64,000 nucleotides of DNA from Streptomyces sp. NBC_01428 (GCF_036231965.1 NZ_CP109499.1:4898001-4962000); one strand, 5' to 3'. Counted from the first letter of the stretch, positions 24,901 through 34,159 are shown. Numbers and translations are program-made. The notes: generated by a model not told the origin, from the sequence alone.

Positions 24901-24970
24901 CGGCGAACGGGCATGGCGAACGGACGCGGTGCGCGGCGAACGGACATGGTGCACGGCGAACGGACATGGC
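24901..24970 (+). repeat. Short tandem repeat of about 16-20 bases after the SARP gene
   Basis: CGGCGAACGG recurs at 24901, 24934 and 24954, followed by GCATGG or ACATGG, with a shifted copy CGAACGGACGCGG at 24917. It is non-coding and lies between the SARP stop and the 3' end of the sigma factor gene. Confidence 0.6.
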
Positions 24971-25062
24971 CGGTCCAAGTCCCGCATGTGTCCAGCTTGT
25001 TCAGCCGGTCGAGGCGTGCAGCGGTGCGGCCGCGGGCCGTCGCCCGTGCGGGTGCGGAGGCG

Positions 25063-27225
25063 TCACTGGCAGAGGAACTTCGACTCCGCCCAGTCGCCCA
25101 GCGCCGCCGACGCGAACGGACTCCGGGGTTCGACGACGAGCCGGATCGTCCGGTGACCGGTGAGGTTCACATGGACGGGCACCGCCCGGTCGCCGCCCTC
25201 GATCACGGGCGACCGCCAGACCGGGGAGCCGTCGGCGTAGACGGCGAAACGCATCCTGCCTAGACCCAGTGTCAGGTCGTCGACGCCGACCATCGCGTCG
25301 TACGCCGTGCAGCTGCGGTTGAGGTCGATGGTGACGGAGGACCTGCCGTGGACGGTGACCCCGTGCGCGTAGTCGGTGTTCGCGATCGACACCCCGCTGC
25401 GCTGCCACACCCAACTGCTCTGGCCCAGCCGCATCTCGGGCTTCGTGTGGTCGCCCGCGACGCCGTACTCCAGCTCGCTCCACTGGTAGACGACCGGAGC
25501 GGGCGGTGGTGGTGGCGCCGGAGCCGGTGGCGGAGTGGGTGTCGGTGTGGGCTTCGGCGGAGTGGGGGCAGGGGTGGGCGTGGGCTTCGGTGCAGGCGGC
25601 GGAGTGGGCGACGGCTTCGGCTTCGGGGTGGGCTTCGGCCGGGGCGAGGGGGGCGGGGTCGGTGTGGGCGCGGGCGCCTTCAGGACCGGTGGCGCGGGTG
25701 CGGGAGCCTTCTCGGGCGGCTCGGGAGTGGGAACCGGCGCCTCGACGGCGGGCGAGGCGGCCGGCCGGGCCTCGGGCCGCTTGGCCGCGCTGTCGTTGCC
25801 GACGAGGGCGAGTGCCACCGCCGCGGCGGCGACCGCGACGACTCCCGCGGCGATGCCCGCCTTGATCGGGGCGCCGATGCCCTCGGAGGCCGCCGCGCCT
25901 CCGCCGGCGCCCGCTCCTCCCGAGCTGCCGCTCGCCGCGGCGGCCGCGCCCGCCGCTCCGGCCGCGCCCGTTCCCACGCCACCGGCGATCAGCGCCATGA
26001 CCTTCGCGTACCCGGCGGCACCGAACCAGCCGATGACCGCGACCGGGACGACCGCGGGGATGCCGCTGGCGACTTCCTTGATCTGGCCCGCCGCCAGGCG
26101 GCACTTGGCGCACTCCTCCAGGTGCTTGCGCAGGCCCCGTTCCGCACGGGTGCGCAGACCGCCGCGGGCGTAGGCGCCGAGCCGGTCGGCGTAGCGAGCG
26201 CACTCCTCGTCCATCGTCAGCGTGGTGCTGACGTGGGCCTGGAGGTACGCCTGCTTCAGCCCCTCGCGGGCGCGGCTGGCGAGGACGCGGGTGCCGTTGG
26301 CGTCGAGGCCGAAGAGCGTGGCGACCTCGCTGGGCGACTCGTCCTCGACCTCCGTGTGCCACAGCACGGCCTGCCAGCGCTCCGGCAGCGAACGGAAGGC
26401 CTGCATGGCCATCGACTGCTCGGCCTCGTGCATGGCCCGGACGTCGGCACCGAGGTCGAGGGTGTCGTCGTCGGAGACCTCGGAGCCGCGGGCGGCCTGG
26501 GCGGCGAACACCGCGAAGTCGTCCACGAGTTGCTCTCGCTTGGCGGACTTCGTCCAGTGCGCGGCGACCCGGCGCACGGTGGTGAGGAGATAGGCGCGGA
26601 CGGCGTGCTCGGGACCACTGCCGCCGCGTACGGCCTGGAGCATGCGGGCGAACACCTCGGCCGTGAGGTCGTCGGCGGTGTGCGCGTCGCGGCAGCAGGT
26701 GCGGGCGTACCGGCGGACGGCGTCGGAGTGCCGGCGGTACAGCTCCTCGTAGGCGGTGTCGTCGCCCGCGCGCATCCGCTCGATCAGACCGGCGTCGGGG
26801 GGCGGCAGTTCCACCGGGGGTGGCAGCACACCGGGGTCACGCCGGTCGAACCGGTCACGCTGCGGAGGAACGCTCGGGTCGGGGGCGCCCGCTCCGGAGG
26901 GTCTGCTCCCGGACGCCGGGCCGCTGCCGGAAGCCGGTCCGGGGACGGGTGTTGGTCCAGGGGCTGCCGCGGGTCCGGGGACGGATGCCGGGCCGGGGCC
27001 GGGCGTGCGGCCGGTCGTGGAAGCAGGTCCGGTGCTGGTTCCCGGGGTGCCGGTTCCCGGATCGGGCGCGGCGTCGGACGGCGGGCCGGGCGGAGGGATG
27101 TGGGCGGTGCCGCCGCCGCGCGGGCCGCCCTGACTCGGCACCTGGTGCGGGGATGCGCCGCCGGATTCCGTGTCGCCGTCGGCGCCACCGTCACCGAGGG
27201 ACTCGTCCCGCCCGTCAACGCTCAT
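25063..27225 (-). CDS. ECF sigma factor fused to an anti-sigma zinc finger, membrane segment and NPCBM domain
   Basis: A 720-residue protein starting at ATG 27225 (MSVDGRDESLGDGG). After a Pro/Gly-rich N-terminal 120 residues come sigma region 2 (AGDDTAYEELYRRHSDAVRRYAR, in part, with DDLTAEVFARML) and region 4 (LPERWQAVLWHTEVEDESPSEVA, in part, with GLDANGTRVLASRAREGL). Next is a zf-HC2-type finger with H-x3-C-x2-C (HLEECAKC), as in anti-sigma factors. Then hydrophobic Ala/Gly stretches including AGIAAGVVAVAAAAVALALVG, a Pro-rich linker of about 90 residues, and a C-terminal NPCBM-like module (YQWSELEYGV, GVTVHGRSSVTIDL, MVGVDDLTLG). It looks like a membrane-tethered sigma factor that senses extracytoplasmic sugar or cell wall. 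Release would need proteolysis or a conformational change. Confidence 0.87.
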   Translation of the reverse strand: MSVDGRDESLGDGGADGDTESGGASPHQVPSQGGPRGGGTAHIPPPGPPSDAAPDPGTGTPGTSTGPASTTGRTPGPGPASVPGPAAAPGPTPVPGPASGSGPASGSRPSGAGAPDPSVPPQRDRFDRRDPGVLPPPVELPPPDAGLIERMRAGDDTAYEELYRRHSDAVRRYARTCCRDAHTADDLTAEVFARMLQAVRGGSGPEHAVRAYLLTTVRRVAAHWTKSAKREQLVDDFAVFAAQAARGSEVSDDDTLDLGADVRAMHEAEQSMAMQAFRSLPERWQAVLWHTEVEDESPSEVATLFGLDANGTRVLASRAREGLKQAYLQAHVSTTLTMDEECARYADRLGAYARGGLRTRAERGLRKHLEECAKCRLAAGQIKEVASGIPAVVPVAVIGWFGAAGYAKVMALIAGGVGTGAAGAAGAAAAASGSSGGAGAGGGAAASEGIGAPIKAGIAAGVVAVAAAAVALALVGNDSAAKRPEARPAASPAVEAPVPTPEPPEKAPAPAPPVLKAPAPTPTPPPSPRPKPTPKPKPSPTPPPAPKPTPTPAPTPPKPTPTPTPPPAPAPPPPPAPVVYQWSELEYGVAGDHTKPEMRLGQSSWVWQRSGVSIANTDYAHGVTVHGRSSVTIDLNRSCTAYDAMVGVDDLTLGLGRMRFAVYADGSPVWRSPVIEGGDRAVPVHVNLTGHRTIRLVVEPRSPFASAALGDWAESKFLCQ

Positions 27226-27441
27226 CGCGGAAAGCCCCCGCCTGCACACTCGGACCCGAATACCGGGACAGAGTGCCACATGCTCCTGAAGCGGGGCCTG
27301 TTCGTACGGACCAACCACTCGTCCGAGGGGATTTGCCGCTCGGCAGTACTAACCGTCACCCGTTCGGGGAATGGTCAACGGCCGCGTTGCTGCCGGGAGT
27401 TGACGTCCCGCACCGAGATGACCGGATAGGGGTGGAAGCTC
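27226..27441. other. Upstream region of the sigma factor fusion gene
   Basis: No gene is visible between the TetR gene and this start. The stretch should hold the sigma factor promoter. An AT-richer patch around 27330-27375 (GGGGATTTGCCGCTCGGCAG, and TACTAACCGTCACC) is the best place for it, but no clear -35/-10 pair was found. Confidence 0.4.
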
Positions 27442-27474
27442 CCGGTACGCGCAGGGAGTCCCTGCGCGTACCGG
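27442..27474. terminator. Strong hairpin after the TetR gene
   Basis: CCGGTACGCGCAGGG (27442-27456) pairs perfectly with CCCTGCGCGTACCGG (27460-27474), with loop AGT. It lies 67 bases beyond the TetR stop on the minus strand. Confidence 0.75.
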
Positions 27475-27541
27475 CGGAGCGAGCGTGCGGGCGTCCGTCC
27501 GTGCGGACGGCGTGGGTGCGCCGGGGTGGCCCCGGCGCGGA

Positions 27542-28315
27542 TCACGCCGGACGCGAACGGAGACCCTCCAGCAGGATGTCCAGCAGCCGGGCCGAGGCCG
27601 CGGCCTGCTGGGCCGGGTCCGGCAGCGAGGGCGCCGCCGTCGCGATGACGAGCAGCACGTCCGCCACGGTGACGTCGGCGCGCAACTCACCCGCGGCGCG
27701 CGCCCGGTCGACCAGCCGGCCGACCACCTCGAGCAGCGTGGCCGCGCCGGCGTCGTCCACCGCCGCGATCACCTCGTCCTCGGGAGCGGGCCGCTGCTCG
27801 ACGAGCCGCAGCTCGGGCGTGAGCTGGGACCGCTGCTGCGGCACCCGCGCCCCGTCCGGCTCCGTCTCGTCCTCCGGCACGCCGACCCGCAGCACCTGCG
27901 GGGGCAGCAGCCGTCCGGCGCCCGAGGCCACCGACGTCCGCAGGAAGCGCGAGAGCGCCGACCACGGCTCGTCCTCCTGGCCGAGCGCGGTGCGTGCCTG
28001 GTCGGTCAGCCGGGAGGTCTCCTCCTCGGCTATCCGGCGCACCAGGACGTCCTTGCTCGGGAAGCGCCGGTACACCGTGCCGACGCCGACCCGGGCGCGA
28101 CGCGCGACGTCCTCCATCGGCGCGCCGTAGCCCAGCTCGCCGAAGACCTCGCGTGCCGCGCGCAGTACGTGTTCAAGGTTGCGCTGTGCGTCCACACGCA
28201 GCGGTGTCGTGCGCGATCCGTCCACCGGACCGCGGCCGTTCCCGCCCGCCGCGCCGACCGCGCCACCGGGTGCGATGGCAGAAGCCGTCGACCAATGAGA
28301 GTCCTGAATGTGCAT
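27542..28315 (-). CDS. TetR-family transcriptional regulator
   Basis: A 257-residue regulator starting at ATG 28315, preceded by GGGGGAACGCTT. The N-terminal 40 residues are a low-complexity extension (GGAVGAAGGNGRGPVDG). The helix-turn-helix domain reads NLEHVLRAAREVFGELGYGA and VARRARVGVGTVYRRFPSKDVL. The C-terminal ligand domain is helical and less conserved. It is divergent from the NADH dehydrogenase gene and may control it, itself, or both. A 10-bp palindrome at 28385-28394 in the shared intergenic region is a possible binding site. Confidence 0.85.
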   Translation of the reverse strand: MHIQDSHWSTASAIAPGGAVGAAGGNGRGPVDGSRTTPLRVDAQRNLEHVLRAAREVFGELGYGAPMEDVARRARVGVGTVYRRFPSKDVLVRRIAEEETSRLTDQARTALGQEDEPWSALSRFLRTSVASGAGRLLPPQVLRVGVPEDETEPDGARVPQQRSQLTPELRLVEQRPAPEDEVIAAVDDAGAATLLEVVGRLVDRARAAGELRADVTVADVLLVIATAAPSLPDPAQQAAASARLLDILLEGLRSRPA

Positions 28316-28687
28316 AAGCGTTCCCCCGGTAATGACGTCTCCCCCCGGAGACTCTCCCCGCCATTGATAGCCGGAGCGTGCGGAACAAGCTTGTGCGCGG
28401 GCCCTCGTGCGGACCCACCGAGCGCATCCCCCTACACCCCGTCGACACACGAACATAGTTGAGTGAGGGTCAATTCAGAAGGGGCAGGTTCCGCACGGAG
28501 CGCCCCCCGATCGGAGTACGGGCCGGGTACGTCCCGGTTGCGCCCCCTCCGAGTACCCCCCTCGCCCACCGTGACCTGGCCTTCTCCTGCGGACTCCGGC
28601 AAATCGGCCAAGTCCGTACGTTGTCCGCGACCGGTCACACAAATTGCTGGGGCTGTGGACAAACTCCGGACAGGGGTGCGTCATGGG
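28316..28687. promoter_or_regulatory. Divergent TetR/ndh promoter region
   Basis: A 372-base gap holding both promoters. ACAAGCTTGT at 28385-28394 is a perfect 10-bp palindrome inside GCGGAACAAGCTTGTGCGC and could be a TetR half-site pair. No Rex box (TTGTGAN8TCACAA) was found close to ndh. Confidence 0.4.
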
Positions 28688-30052
28688 ATGGTGAAGGAAC
28701 GTGCGCGCATTCTCATTGTCGGCGGCGGCTACGTCGGGATGTACACCGCTCTGCGTCTCCAGCGAAAGTTGAAGGCCGAACTGAAACGGGGCGACGTCGA
28801 GATCGTCATCGTCTCCCCCGACCCATATATGACCTATCAGCCGTTCCTTCCGGAGGCCGCCGCGGGCTCCATCTCCCCGCGCCACGTGGTCGTTCCGCTG
28901 CGCCGGGTCCTCGACCAGTGCCGGATCGTCATCGGCGAGGCCCGCTCGATCGACCACGCCAAACGCACCGCGACGCTCACCACCCTCGCCACCGCGGAGG
29001 AGGGCGCCGGCGAGGAACAGATCTCGTACGACGAACTCGTGCTCGCGCCCGGCTCGATCTCCCGCACCCTCCCGATCCCCGGACTCGCCGAGTACGCCAT
29101 CGGCTTCAAGACCGTCGAAGAGGCCATCGGGCTGCGCAACCACGTCATCGAGCAGATGGACATCGCCTCCTCCACCCGCGACCCCGCGATCCGCGACGCC
29201 GCCCTGACCTTCGTCTTCGTGGGCGGCGGATACGCGGGCGTCGAAGCGCTCGGCGAGCTGGAGGACATGGCCCGCTACACCGCGCGGTACTACCACAACA
29301 TCCAGCCCGAGGACATGAAGTGGATCCTCGTGGAGGCCTCGAACCGCATCCTCCCCGAGGTCGGCGAGGAGATGGGCAAGTACACCGTCACCGAGCTGCG
29401 CCGCCGCAACATCGACGTACGCCTGGAGACCCGCCTCGACAGCTGCGCCGACCGGGTCGCCGTCCTCGACGACGGCTCGCGCTTCCCGACCCGCACCGTC
29501 GTCTGGACCGCCGGCGTGAAACCCCACCCGGTTCTCGCCGCGACCGACCTCCCGCTGAACGAGCGCGGCCGGCTGCTGTGCACCCCTCAGCTGACCGTCG
29601 ACGGCGCCCCGCACGCGTGGGCGGCGGGAGACGCCGCCGCCGTCCCCGACGTGACCGCGGAGCCCGGCAAGGAGACCGCGCCCAACGCCCAGCACGCCGT
29701 GCGCCAGGCGAAGGTCCTCGGCGACAACCTCGCGCACACCCTGCGCGGCGAACCCCTGGAGACGTACTCCCACAAGTACGTCGGCTCGGTGGCCTCCCTC
29801 GGCCTGCACAAGGGTGTCGCACACGTCTACGGACGCAAGCTGAAGGGCTATCCTGCCTGGTTCATGCACCGCGTCTACCACCTCAGCAGGGTGCCCACCT
29901 TCAACCGCAAGGCCCGTGTGCTCGCCGAATGGACCCTGGCGGGCCTCTTCAAGCGGGAGATCGTGTCCCTCGGCTCACTCGAACACCCCCGTGCGGAGTT
30001 CGAACTCGCGGCCGGTGGAAAGCCTCCGACCGACCCGAAGGGGTCGTCCTGA
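28688..30052 (+). CDS. ndh: Type II NADH dehydrogenase
   Basis: A 454-residue peripheral membrane flavoenzyme that passes electrons from NADH to quinone without pumping protons. The start is ATG 28688 (MVKERARILIVGGGYVG); GTG 28691 is possible. The FAD-binding motif is RILIVGGGYVGMYTA, and the NADH-binding motif is FVFVGGGYAGVEALGEL. The conserved second FAD motif is AWAAGDAAAVPD, followed by APNAQHAVRQAK. The C-terminus ends with an amphipathic stretch (FKREIVSLGSLEHPRAEFEL) that fits membrane attachment. It is divergent from a TetR gene. Confidence 0.92.
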   Translation: MVKERARILIVGGGYVGMYTALRLQRKLKAELKRGDVEIVIVSPDPYMTYQPFLPEAAAGSISPRHVVVPLRRVLDQCRIVIGEARSIDHAKRTATLTTLATAEEGAGEEQISYDELVLAPGSISRTLPIPGLAEYAIGFKTVEEAIGLRNHVIEQMDIASSTRDPAIRDAALTFVFVGGGYAGVEALGELEDMARYTARYYHNIQPEDMKWILVEASNRILPEVGEEMGKYTVTELRRRNIDVRLETRLDSCADRVAVLDDGSRFPTRTVVWTAGVKPHPVLAATDLPLNERGRLLCTPQLTVDGAPHAWAAGDAAAVPDVTAEPGKETAPNAQHAVRQAKVLGDNLAHTLRGEPLETYSHKYVGSVASLGLHKGVAHVYGRKLKGYPAWFMHRVYHLSRVPTFNRKARVLAEWTLAGLFKREIVSLGSLEHPRAEFELAAGGKPPTDPKGSS

Positions 30053-30182
30053 CCGGACGCAGGAACTCCACCGGCTGGGGCGGCGTCTGAAGGATGTCGG
30101 CCCGGTCGGTCAGACTGCCAGACTGGTCCACGACTTTGGGCGGGTGCACCGCTCGCCCTTCTAACACGAGGCTTTCCCCACT

Positions 30183-31838
30183 GTGAACTTCACGCGCTGG
30201 AGCGCCCGGCTCCCCGGAACGCAGCGCCGCGCCGCAGCGCGGACCGAGCACACGGCCGTCCCGGACCGGCGCGGGGAAGGCGCCGTGCCCGCGGCCCGGG
30301 CCGAGCAGCTCACCGACGACGCGCCACCCGGACTCGCCGTCGACGAACTCCCCGTGCGCGAGGTCCTCGACCGCGTCCCCGCGCTCGTCGCCCTCGTGCA
30401 CGGCCCCGACCACCGCGTCGCCTACGTCAACGACGCGTACATCGCCGCCTTCGGCGCCCGGCCCGCCGCCGAGCCCGCGCGCGAGGCCCTGCCCGAACTG
30501 GAGGAGCTGGGCCTGCTGCCGCTCCTCGACCAGGTCCTGCGCAGCGCCAAGTCCCGCACGGTGAAGTCCCGCAAGGTGTCGACCGGCCGCTCGTACACGT
30601 TCACCTGCACCCCCGTCGAAGGCTCCCCGGAAGGACACGGCGGAGGCGTCCTGATCTTCGCGACCGACGTCACCGACCACGCCGAGGCCGCCGAGCGGCT
30701 CCGCGCCAGCGAGCGCCAACAGCGCGAGACCGCCGTCACCCTCCAGCGCTCCCTGCTCCCCCAGGAGTTGGAGGAGCCCGACGACCTGCGCATCGCCGCC
30801 ACCTACCTGCCCGGCGGCACGGAAGCGGCGGTCGGCGGCGACTGGTACGACGTCATCACCCTCGGCGGCGGCCGTACCGCGCTCGTCATCGGCGACGTCA
30901 TGGGCCGCGGGATCCGCGCCGCCGCGGTCATGGGCCAGCTCCGCACCGCGGTCCGCGCCTACGCCCGCCTCGACCTGCCGCCCCACGAGGTCCTCCAGCT
31001 CCTCGACGGCCTCGCCACCGAGATCGACGCGAACCAGATCGCCACGTGCGTGTACGCGATCCACGACCCGAACGAGGGCCGGCTGGTCTACGCGTCCGCG
31101 GGCCACCTGCCGATCCTGGTCCGCAACGAGGACGGCACCACACACCGCGGCGACGAACCGACCGGGCCGCCACTCGGCACGGGCGGCTGGCTGCACGCCT
31201 CCGGCTCGGTCCCCCTCGGCCCCGGCTCCACGGCCGTCCTCTATACGGACGGCCTGGTCGAGCGCCGGGACGAAGACCTCGACGAGGGCATCGCGTCCCT
31301 GGAACGCGCCCTGGCCGGCGCCACCGGAACCCCCCAGGTGGTCTGCGACCGACTGGTCCGCGCGGCCGGCGTCACCGCCGAGCACGACGACGACGTCGCC
31401 GTCCTCGTCCTCCAGCACCCGTCCCGCACCGGCCCCGACGGCGAACTCTTCCGCAACGCGGCCCTGGAACTGCTCGGCGGAGTCGAAGCCACCCCACGCG
31501 CGCGTGCCTTCGCCTCCGGCGTGCTCACCAGCTGGCGCTTCCCGGCCGAGCTGCACGACCTCGGTGTGCTGGCCGCCAGCGAACTCGTCGCCAACTCACT
31601 CCAGCACGGCACCCCGCCCATGCGCCTGCGGCTGCGCCGTACCGACCGCCGCCTGATCATCGAGGTGACCGACGGCGACGACCACCTGCCGCGCCGCCGC
31701 CGCGCCGAACCCGCGGACGAGGCGGGCCGCGGCATCGCCATCGTCGCCACGATCGCCTCCAACTGGGGCTCCCGCCGCACACCGGGCGGCGGCAAGGCGG
31801 TCTGGTGCGAGTTCGCCCTCCCACGCGCCGGGAGCTGA
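30183..31838 (+). CDS. PAS-SpoIIE phosphatase-HATPase signalling protein
   Basis: A 551-residue cytoplasmic protein starting at GTG 30183 (MNFTRWSARLPGTQRR). A PAS-like sensor domain occupies about residues 55-160 (LVALVHGPDHRVAYVNDAYI, GVLIFATDVTDHAEA). A PP2C phosphatase of SpoIIE/RsbU type follows at about 170-405 (AAVGGDWYDVI, VIGDVMGRGIRAA, LYTDGLVERRDED, HDDDVAVLVL). A C-terminal RsbW-like ATPase/kinase domain (about 415-551) has the N-box ELVANSLQHG and GRGIAIVA. It combines phosphatase and anti-sigma-type kinase domains in one chain, a layout common in Streptomyces partner-switching pathways. The partner anti-anti-sigma protein is not encoded nearby. Confidence 0.9.
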   Translation: MNFTRWSARLPGTQRRAAARTEHTAVPDRRGEGAVPAARAEQLTDDAPPGLAVDELPVREVLDRVPALVALVHGPDHRVAYVNDAYIAAFGARPAAEPAREALPELEELGLLPLLDQVLRSAKSRTVKSRKVSTGRSYTFTCTPVEGSPEGHGGGVLIFATDVTDHAEAAERLRASERQQRETAVTLQRSLLPQELEEPDDLRIAATYLPGGTEAAVGGDWYDVITLGGGRTALVIGDVMGRGIRAAAVMGQLRTAVRAYARLDLPPHEVLQLLDGLATEIDANQIATCVYAIHDPNEGRLVYASAGHLPILVRNEDGTTHRGDEPTGPPLGTGGWLHASGSVPLGPGSTAVLYTDGLVERRDEDLDEGIASLERALAGATGTPQVVCDRLVRAAGVTAEHDDDVAVLVLQHPSRTGPDGELFRNAALELLGGVEATPRARAFASGVLTSWRFPAELHDLGVLAASELVANSLQHGTPPMRLRLRRTDRRLIIEVTDGDDHLPRRRRAEPADEAGRGIAIVATIASNWGSRRTPGGGKAVWCEFALPRAGS

Positions 31839-31968
31839 AGCGCCCGCCGGAAACCGAGACCGCCCGTCGGACCGGCACCCCGCGTCCGCCCGGACACTCA
31901 CCGACGGCCACCCGGAAACATCCGTGCGTCCCCTGGCCGAGCGCGGCACCCGGTGCTAAGAGCTCCCC

Positions 31969-32784
31969 ATGGCAGATGAATCGGGCTTTCAGCTCAAAGG
32001 AAGCGCCCCCGAGCGCTACGAGCGGTACGCGGCACCGTTCATGGCGCCCTTCGTGGAAGCGATCCTGGACGCGGTCGACCTCTACCCCGGAGCCACGGTG
32101 CTCGACCTGGCCTGCGGCACCGGCTTCGCGGCCCGCGCGGCGGCCGCCCGGGTGGGCCCCGCCGGCCGGGTCTCGGGGGCGGACATCAACACCGGCATGA
32201 TCGGCGTGGCCGCGGAGCGCGCGCCCCGCATGTATCCGGACATCGAGTTCACCGTCGCCCCCGCCGAAAGGCTCCCCTACGAGGACGCGGCCTTCGACGT
32301 GGTCGTGTGCCAGCAGGGCGTCCAGTTCTTTCCCGACCTGGACGCGGCCTTCGCGGAGACGGCCCGCGTGACGCGCCCCGGCGGCCGCTTCGCCGCCACC
32401 GCGTGGGCCGCCCGAGAACTCATCCCGTACTTCGCCGCCCAGTACGAAGCGGTCGAGGAACACGGCGGGAAGGAACTCGCGGAGGACTACGAGGGCGCGT
32501 TCTCCGGCACCTCCGAACGGCTCTCCGCCGCCCTGCGAGGCGCCGGCTTCCACGATGTCGCCGTCCACCGGATCACTTTCGGCATCCCCTTCCCGCCCCT
32601 CGACGCGTACGCCCCCGGCCAGCTCTCGTCCACATCCTGGGGGCAGGCGATCGTCGACACCGCGGGCGAGGACGCGCTCCTGCGCGCGGGACGGGCGGTC
32701 CACACCAAACTCGCCGGCCACACCGCCCCCGACGGCACCGCCACCCTCCCCTTCACCGCCAACCTGCTGACCGGCATCCGCTGA
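31969..32784 (+). CDS. SAM-dependent class I methyltransferase
   Basis: A 271-residue enzyme starting at ATG 31969 (MADESGFQLKGSAPERYERY). The SAM-binding motif is ATVLDLACGTGFAARAAA, followed by VSGADINTGMIGVA and AERLPYEDAAFDVVVCQQGVQFF (in part), the UbiE-like acidic motif II. This is a methyltransferase_11-type fold without a distinctive substrate domain, so it could methylate a quinone, a natural product or a small molecule. It converges on the MFS gene with a shared terminator. Confidence 0.85.
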   Translation: MADESGFQLKGSAPERYERYAAPFMAPFVEAILDAVDLYPGATVLDLACGTGFAARAAAARVGPAGRVSGADINTGMIGVAAERAPRMYPDIEFTVAPAERLPYEDAAFDVVVCQQGVQFFPDLDAAFAETARVTRPGGRFAATAWAARELIPYFAAQYEAVEEHGGKELAEDYEGAFSGTSERLSAALRGAGFHDVAVHRITFGIPFPPLDAYAPGQLSSTSWGQAIVDTAGEDALLRAGRAVHTKLAGHTAPDGTATLPFTANLLTGIR

Positions 32785-32806
32785 CACCCCTCCCGCACAC
32801 ACGAAG

Positions 32807-32840
32807 CGGCCGCCATCACGTCCCTTCGTGATGGCGGCCG
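32807..32840. terminator. Shared terminator between the methyltransferase and MFS genes
   Basis: A perfect 14-bp stem (CGGCCGCCATCACG and complement) with loop TCCCTT, placed between two convergent genes and usable from both sides. Confidence 0.85.
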
Positions 32841-32872
32841 TCGTGGTCCGCGTCCGTCCCGCAGCCCGGCGG

Positions 32873-34159
32873 TCAGGCGCTCGCGGGCACCGGCTCGGCC
32901 GGAGCCCCGCCCTGCGCGACCACCCGGCTCCTCGCGAGCCACGGCTGGTTCTGCACCGGCGTGAGCTGCCGCCCGAGCCGCACGGCGAGCACCGTGATGC
33001 CGAGCGAGAACAGCAGGAACACCACAACGTACGGGCCGTGCAGCGACGCCCCCATCGGACCGCCCACCGCCGGACCCACCGCCAGCGCGAGCTGCTTCAC
33101 CAGGGCGAACGCCGAGTTGTACTGACCGGCCATGCCCGTCGGCGCCAGATCGGCGACCAGCGGCGCGACCGTCGGCGACAGCATCGCCTCACCGAGCCCG
33201 AAGAGCGCGTACGTCGAGACGAAGGCGGCCGTGGCCATCGTCTGGCTGCCGTGCCCGAGCCCCGCGTAACCGGCCGCCAGCCAGGCGACCGCCCAGATCA
33301 GCCCGACCGCGGCGATCACACGGGACCGCTTGCGACGCTCCACGAACTTCAGCACCGCGAACTGCGCGACCACGATCATCGCCGTGTTCGCCGCCATCGC
33401 CGTACCGAGCGCGGACGTGGAGATCCCGGCCGCCTCGACACCGTAGGCCGAGAGCCCCGACTCGAACTGGCCGTAGCAGGCGAAGAACAGCACGAAGCCC
33501 AGCACGGACAACTGCACCATGGCCCGGTTGCCGAGCAGCTGCTTCCAGCTGCCTCCCTTGCCCTGCGGCGCACCCTCGCCGATCCGTGGCGCATGCGGCA
33601 TCCGCACCGTCGCCACGATCACGGCCAGCAGCAGGAACATCGCCGCCTCGATCGCGAACAGCAGCGTGAACGAACTCGCACGGCTGGTGTCGACGATGTG
33701 CCCGCCGATCAGACCGCCGACCCCGAGACCGAGGTTCTGCAGGAAGAACTGCATCGCGAACGCCCGCGACCGCGTGTCCGCCGTCGAGCAGTCCACGATC
33801 ATCGTCGCCAGCGCCGGCTGCATCACGGCCTGACCGGCACCCAGCGCCGCAGCCGACAGCAGTACGGTCGTCGCGCCGCTCGCAAGCCCGAGGCTCAGCG
33901 CCCCGAGAGCGGCCGTCACCAGGGCGACGAGAAGGACCGGCAGCGGGCCGCGCCGGACGATCGCCCGCCCGGCGAACGGCAGCACGACGAGAGCGGCCAC
34001 GGCGAAGACGGCGAGCACGATGCCCGCCGTCATGGAGCCGAGTCCCCGCACCTGCGCCACATAGACGTAGAGGAAGGGGACGGTAAAGCCGAGCCCGAAC
34101 GCGCTGAGTGCGTTGCCCACGTGGATCCGGCGCATCGCTGCGCCCATCGCCCTGGTCAC
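32873..34159 (-). CDS. MFS transporter
   Basis: A 428-residue membrane protein with about 12 hydrophobic segments, started at GTG 34159 (MTRAMGAAMRRIHVGNALSA); ATG 34147 is an alternative. PFAGRAIVRRGPLPVLL holds the basic loop between membrane segments 2 and 3 that typifies the major facilitator family, and ALGAGQAVMQPALATMIV is the drug/sugar-type motif region. It is divergent from a MarR gene whose putative operator lies between them, so it is probably a drug or metabolite efflux pump under MarR control. The substrate is unknown. Confidence 0.88.
   Translation of the reverse strand: MTRAMGAAMRRIHVGNALSAFGLGFTVPFLYVYVAQVRGLGSMTAGIVLAVFAVAALVVLPFAGRAIVRRGPLPVLLVALVTAALGALSLGLASGATTVLLSAAALGAGQAVMQPALATMIVDCSTADTRSRAFAMQFFLQNLGLGVGGLIGGHIVDTSRASSFTLLFAIEAAMFLLLAVIVATVRMPHAPRIGEGAPQGKGGSWKQLLGNRAMVQLSVLGFVLFFACYGQFESGLSAYGVEAAGISTSALGTAMAANTAMIVVAQFAVLKFVERRKRSRVIAAVGLIWAVAWLAAGYAGLGHGSQTMATAAFVSTYALFGLGEAMLSPTVAPLVADLAPTGMAGQYNSAFALVKQLALAVGPAVGGPMGASLHGPYVVVFLLFSLGITVLAVRLGRQLTPVQNQPWLARSRVVAQGGAPAEPVPASA

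Noticed and set aside
28600..28687. Rex-like redox operator before ndh
   Set aside because: TTGT...ACACAA elements are present, but the spacing (22 bases) and arms do not match the Rex consensus.
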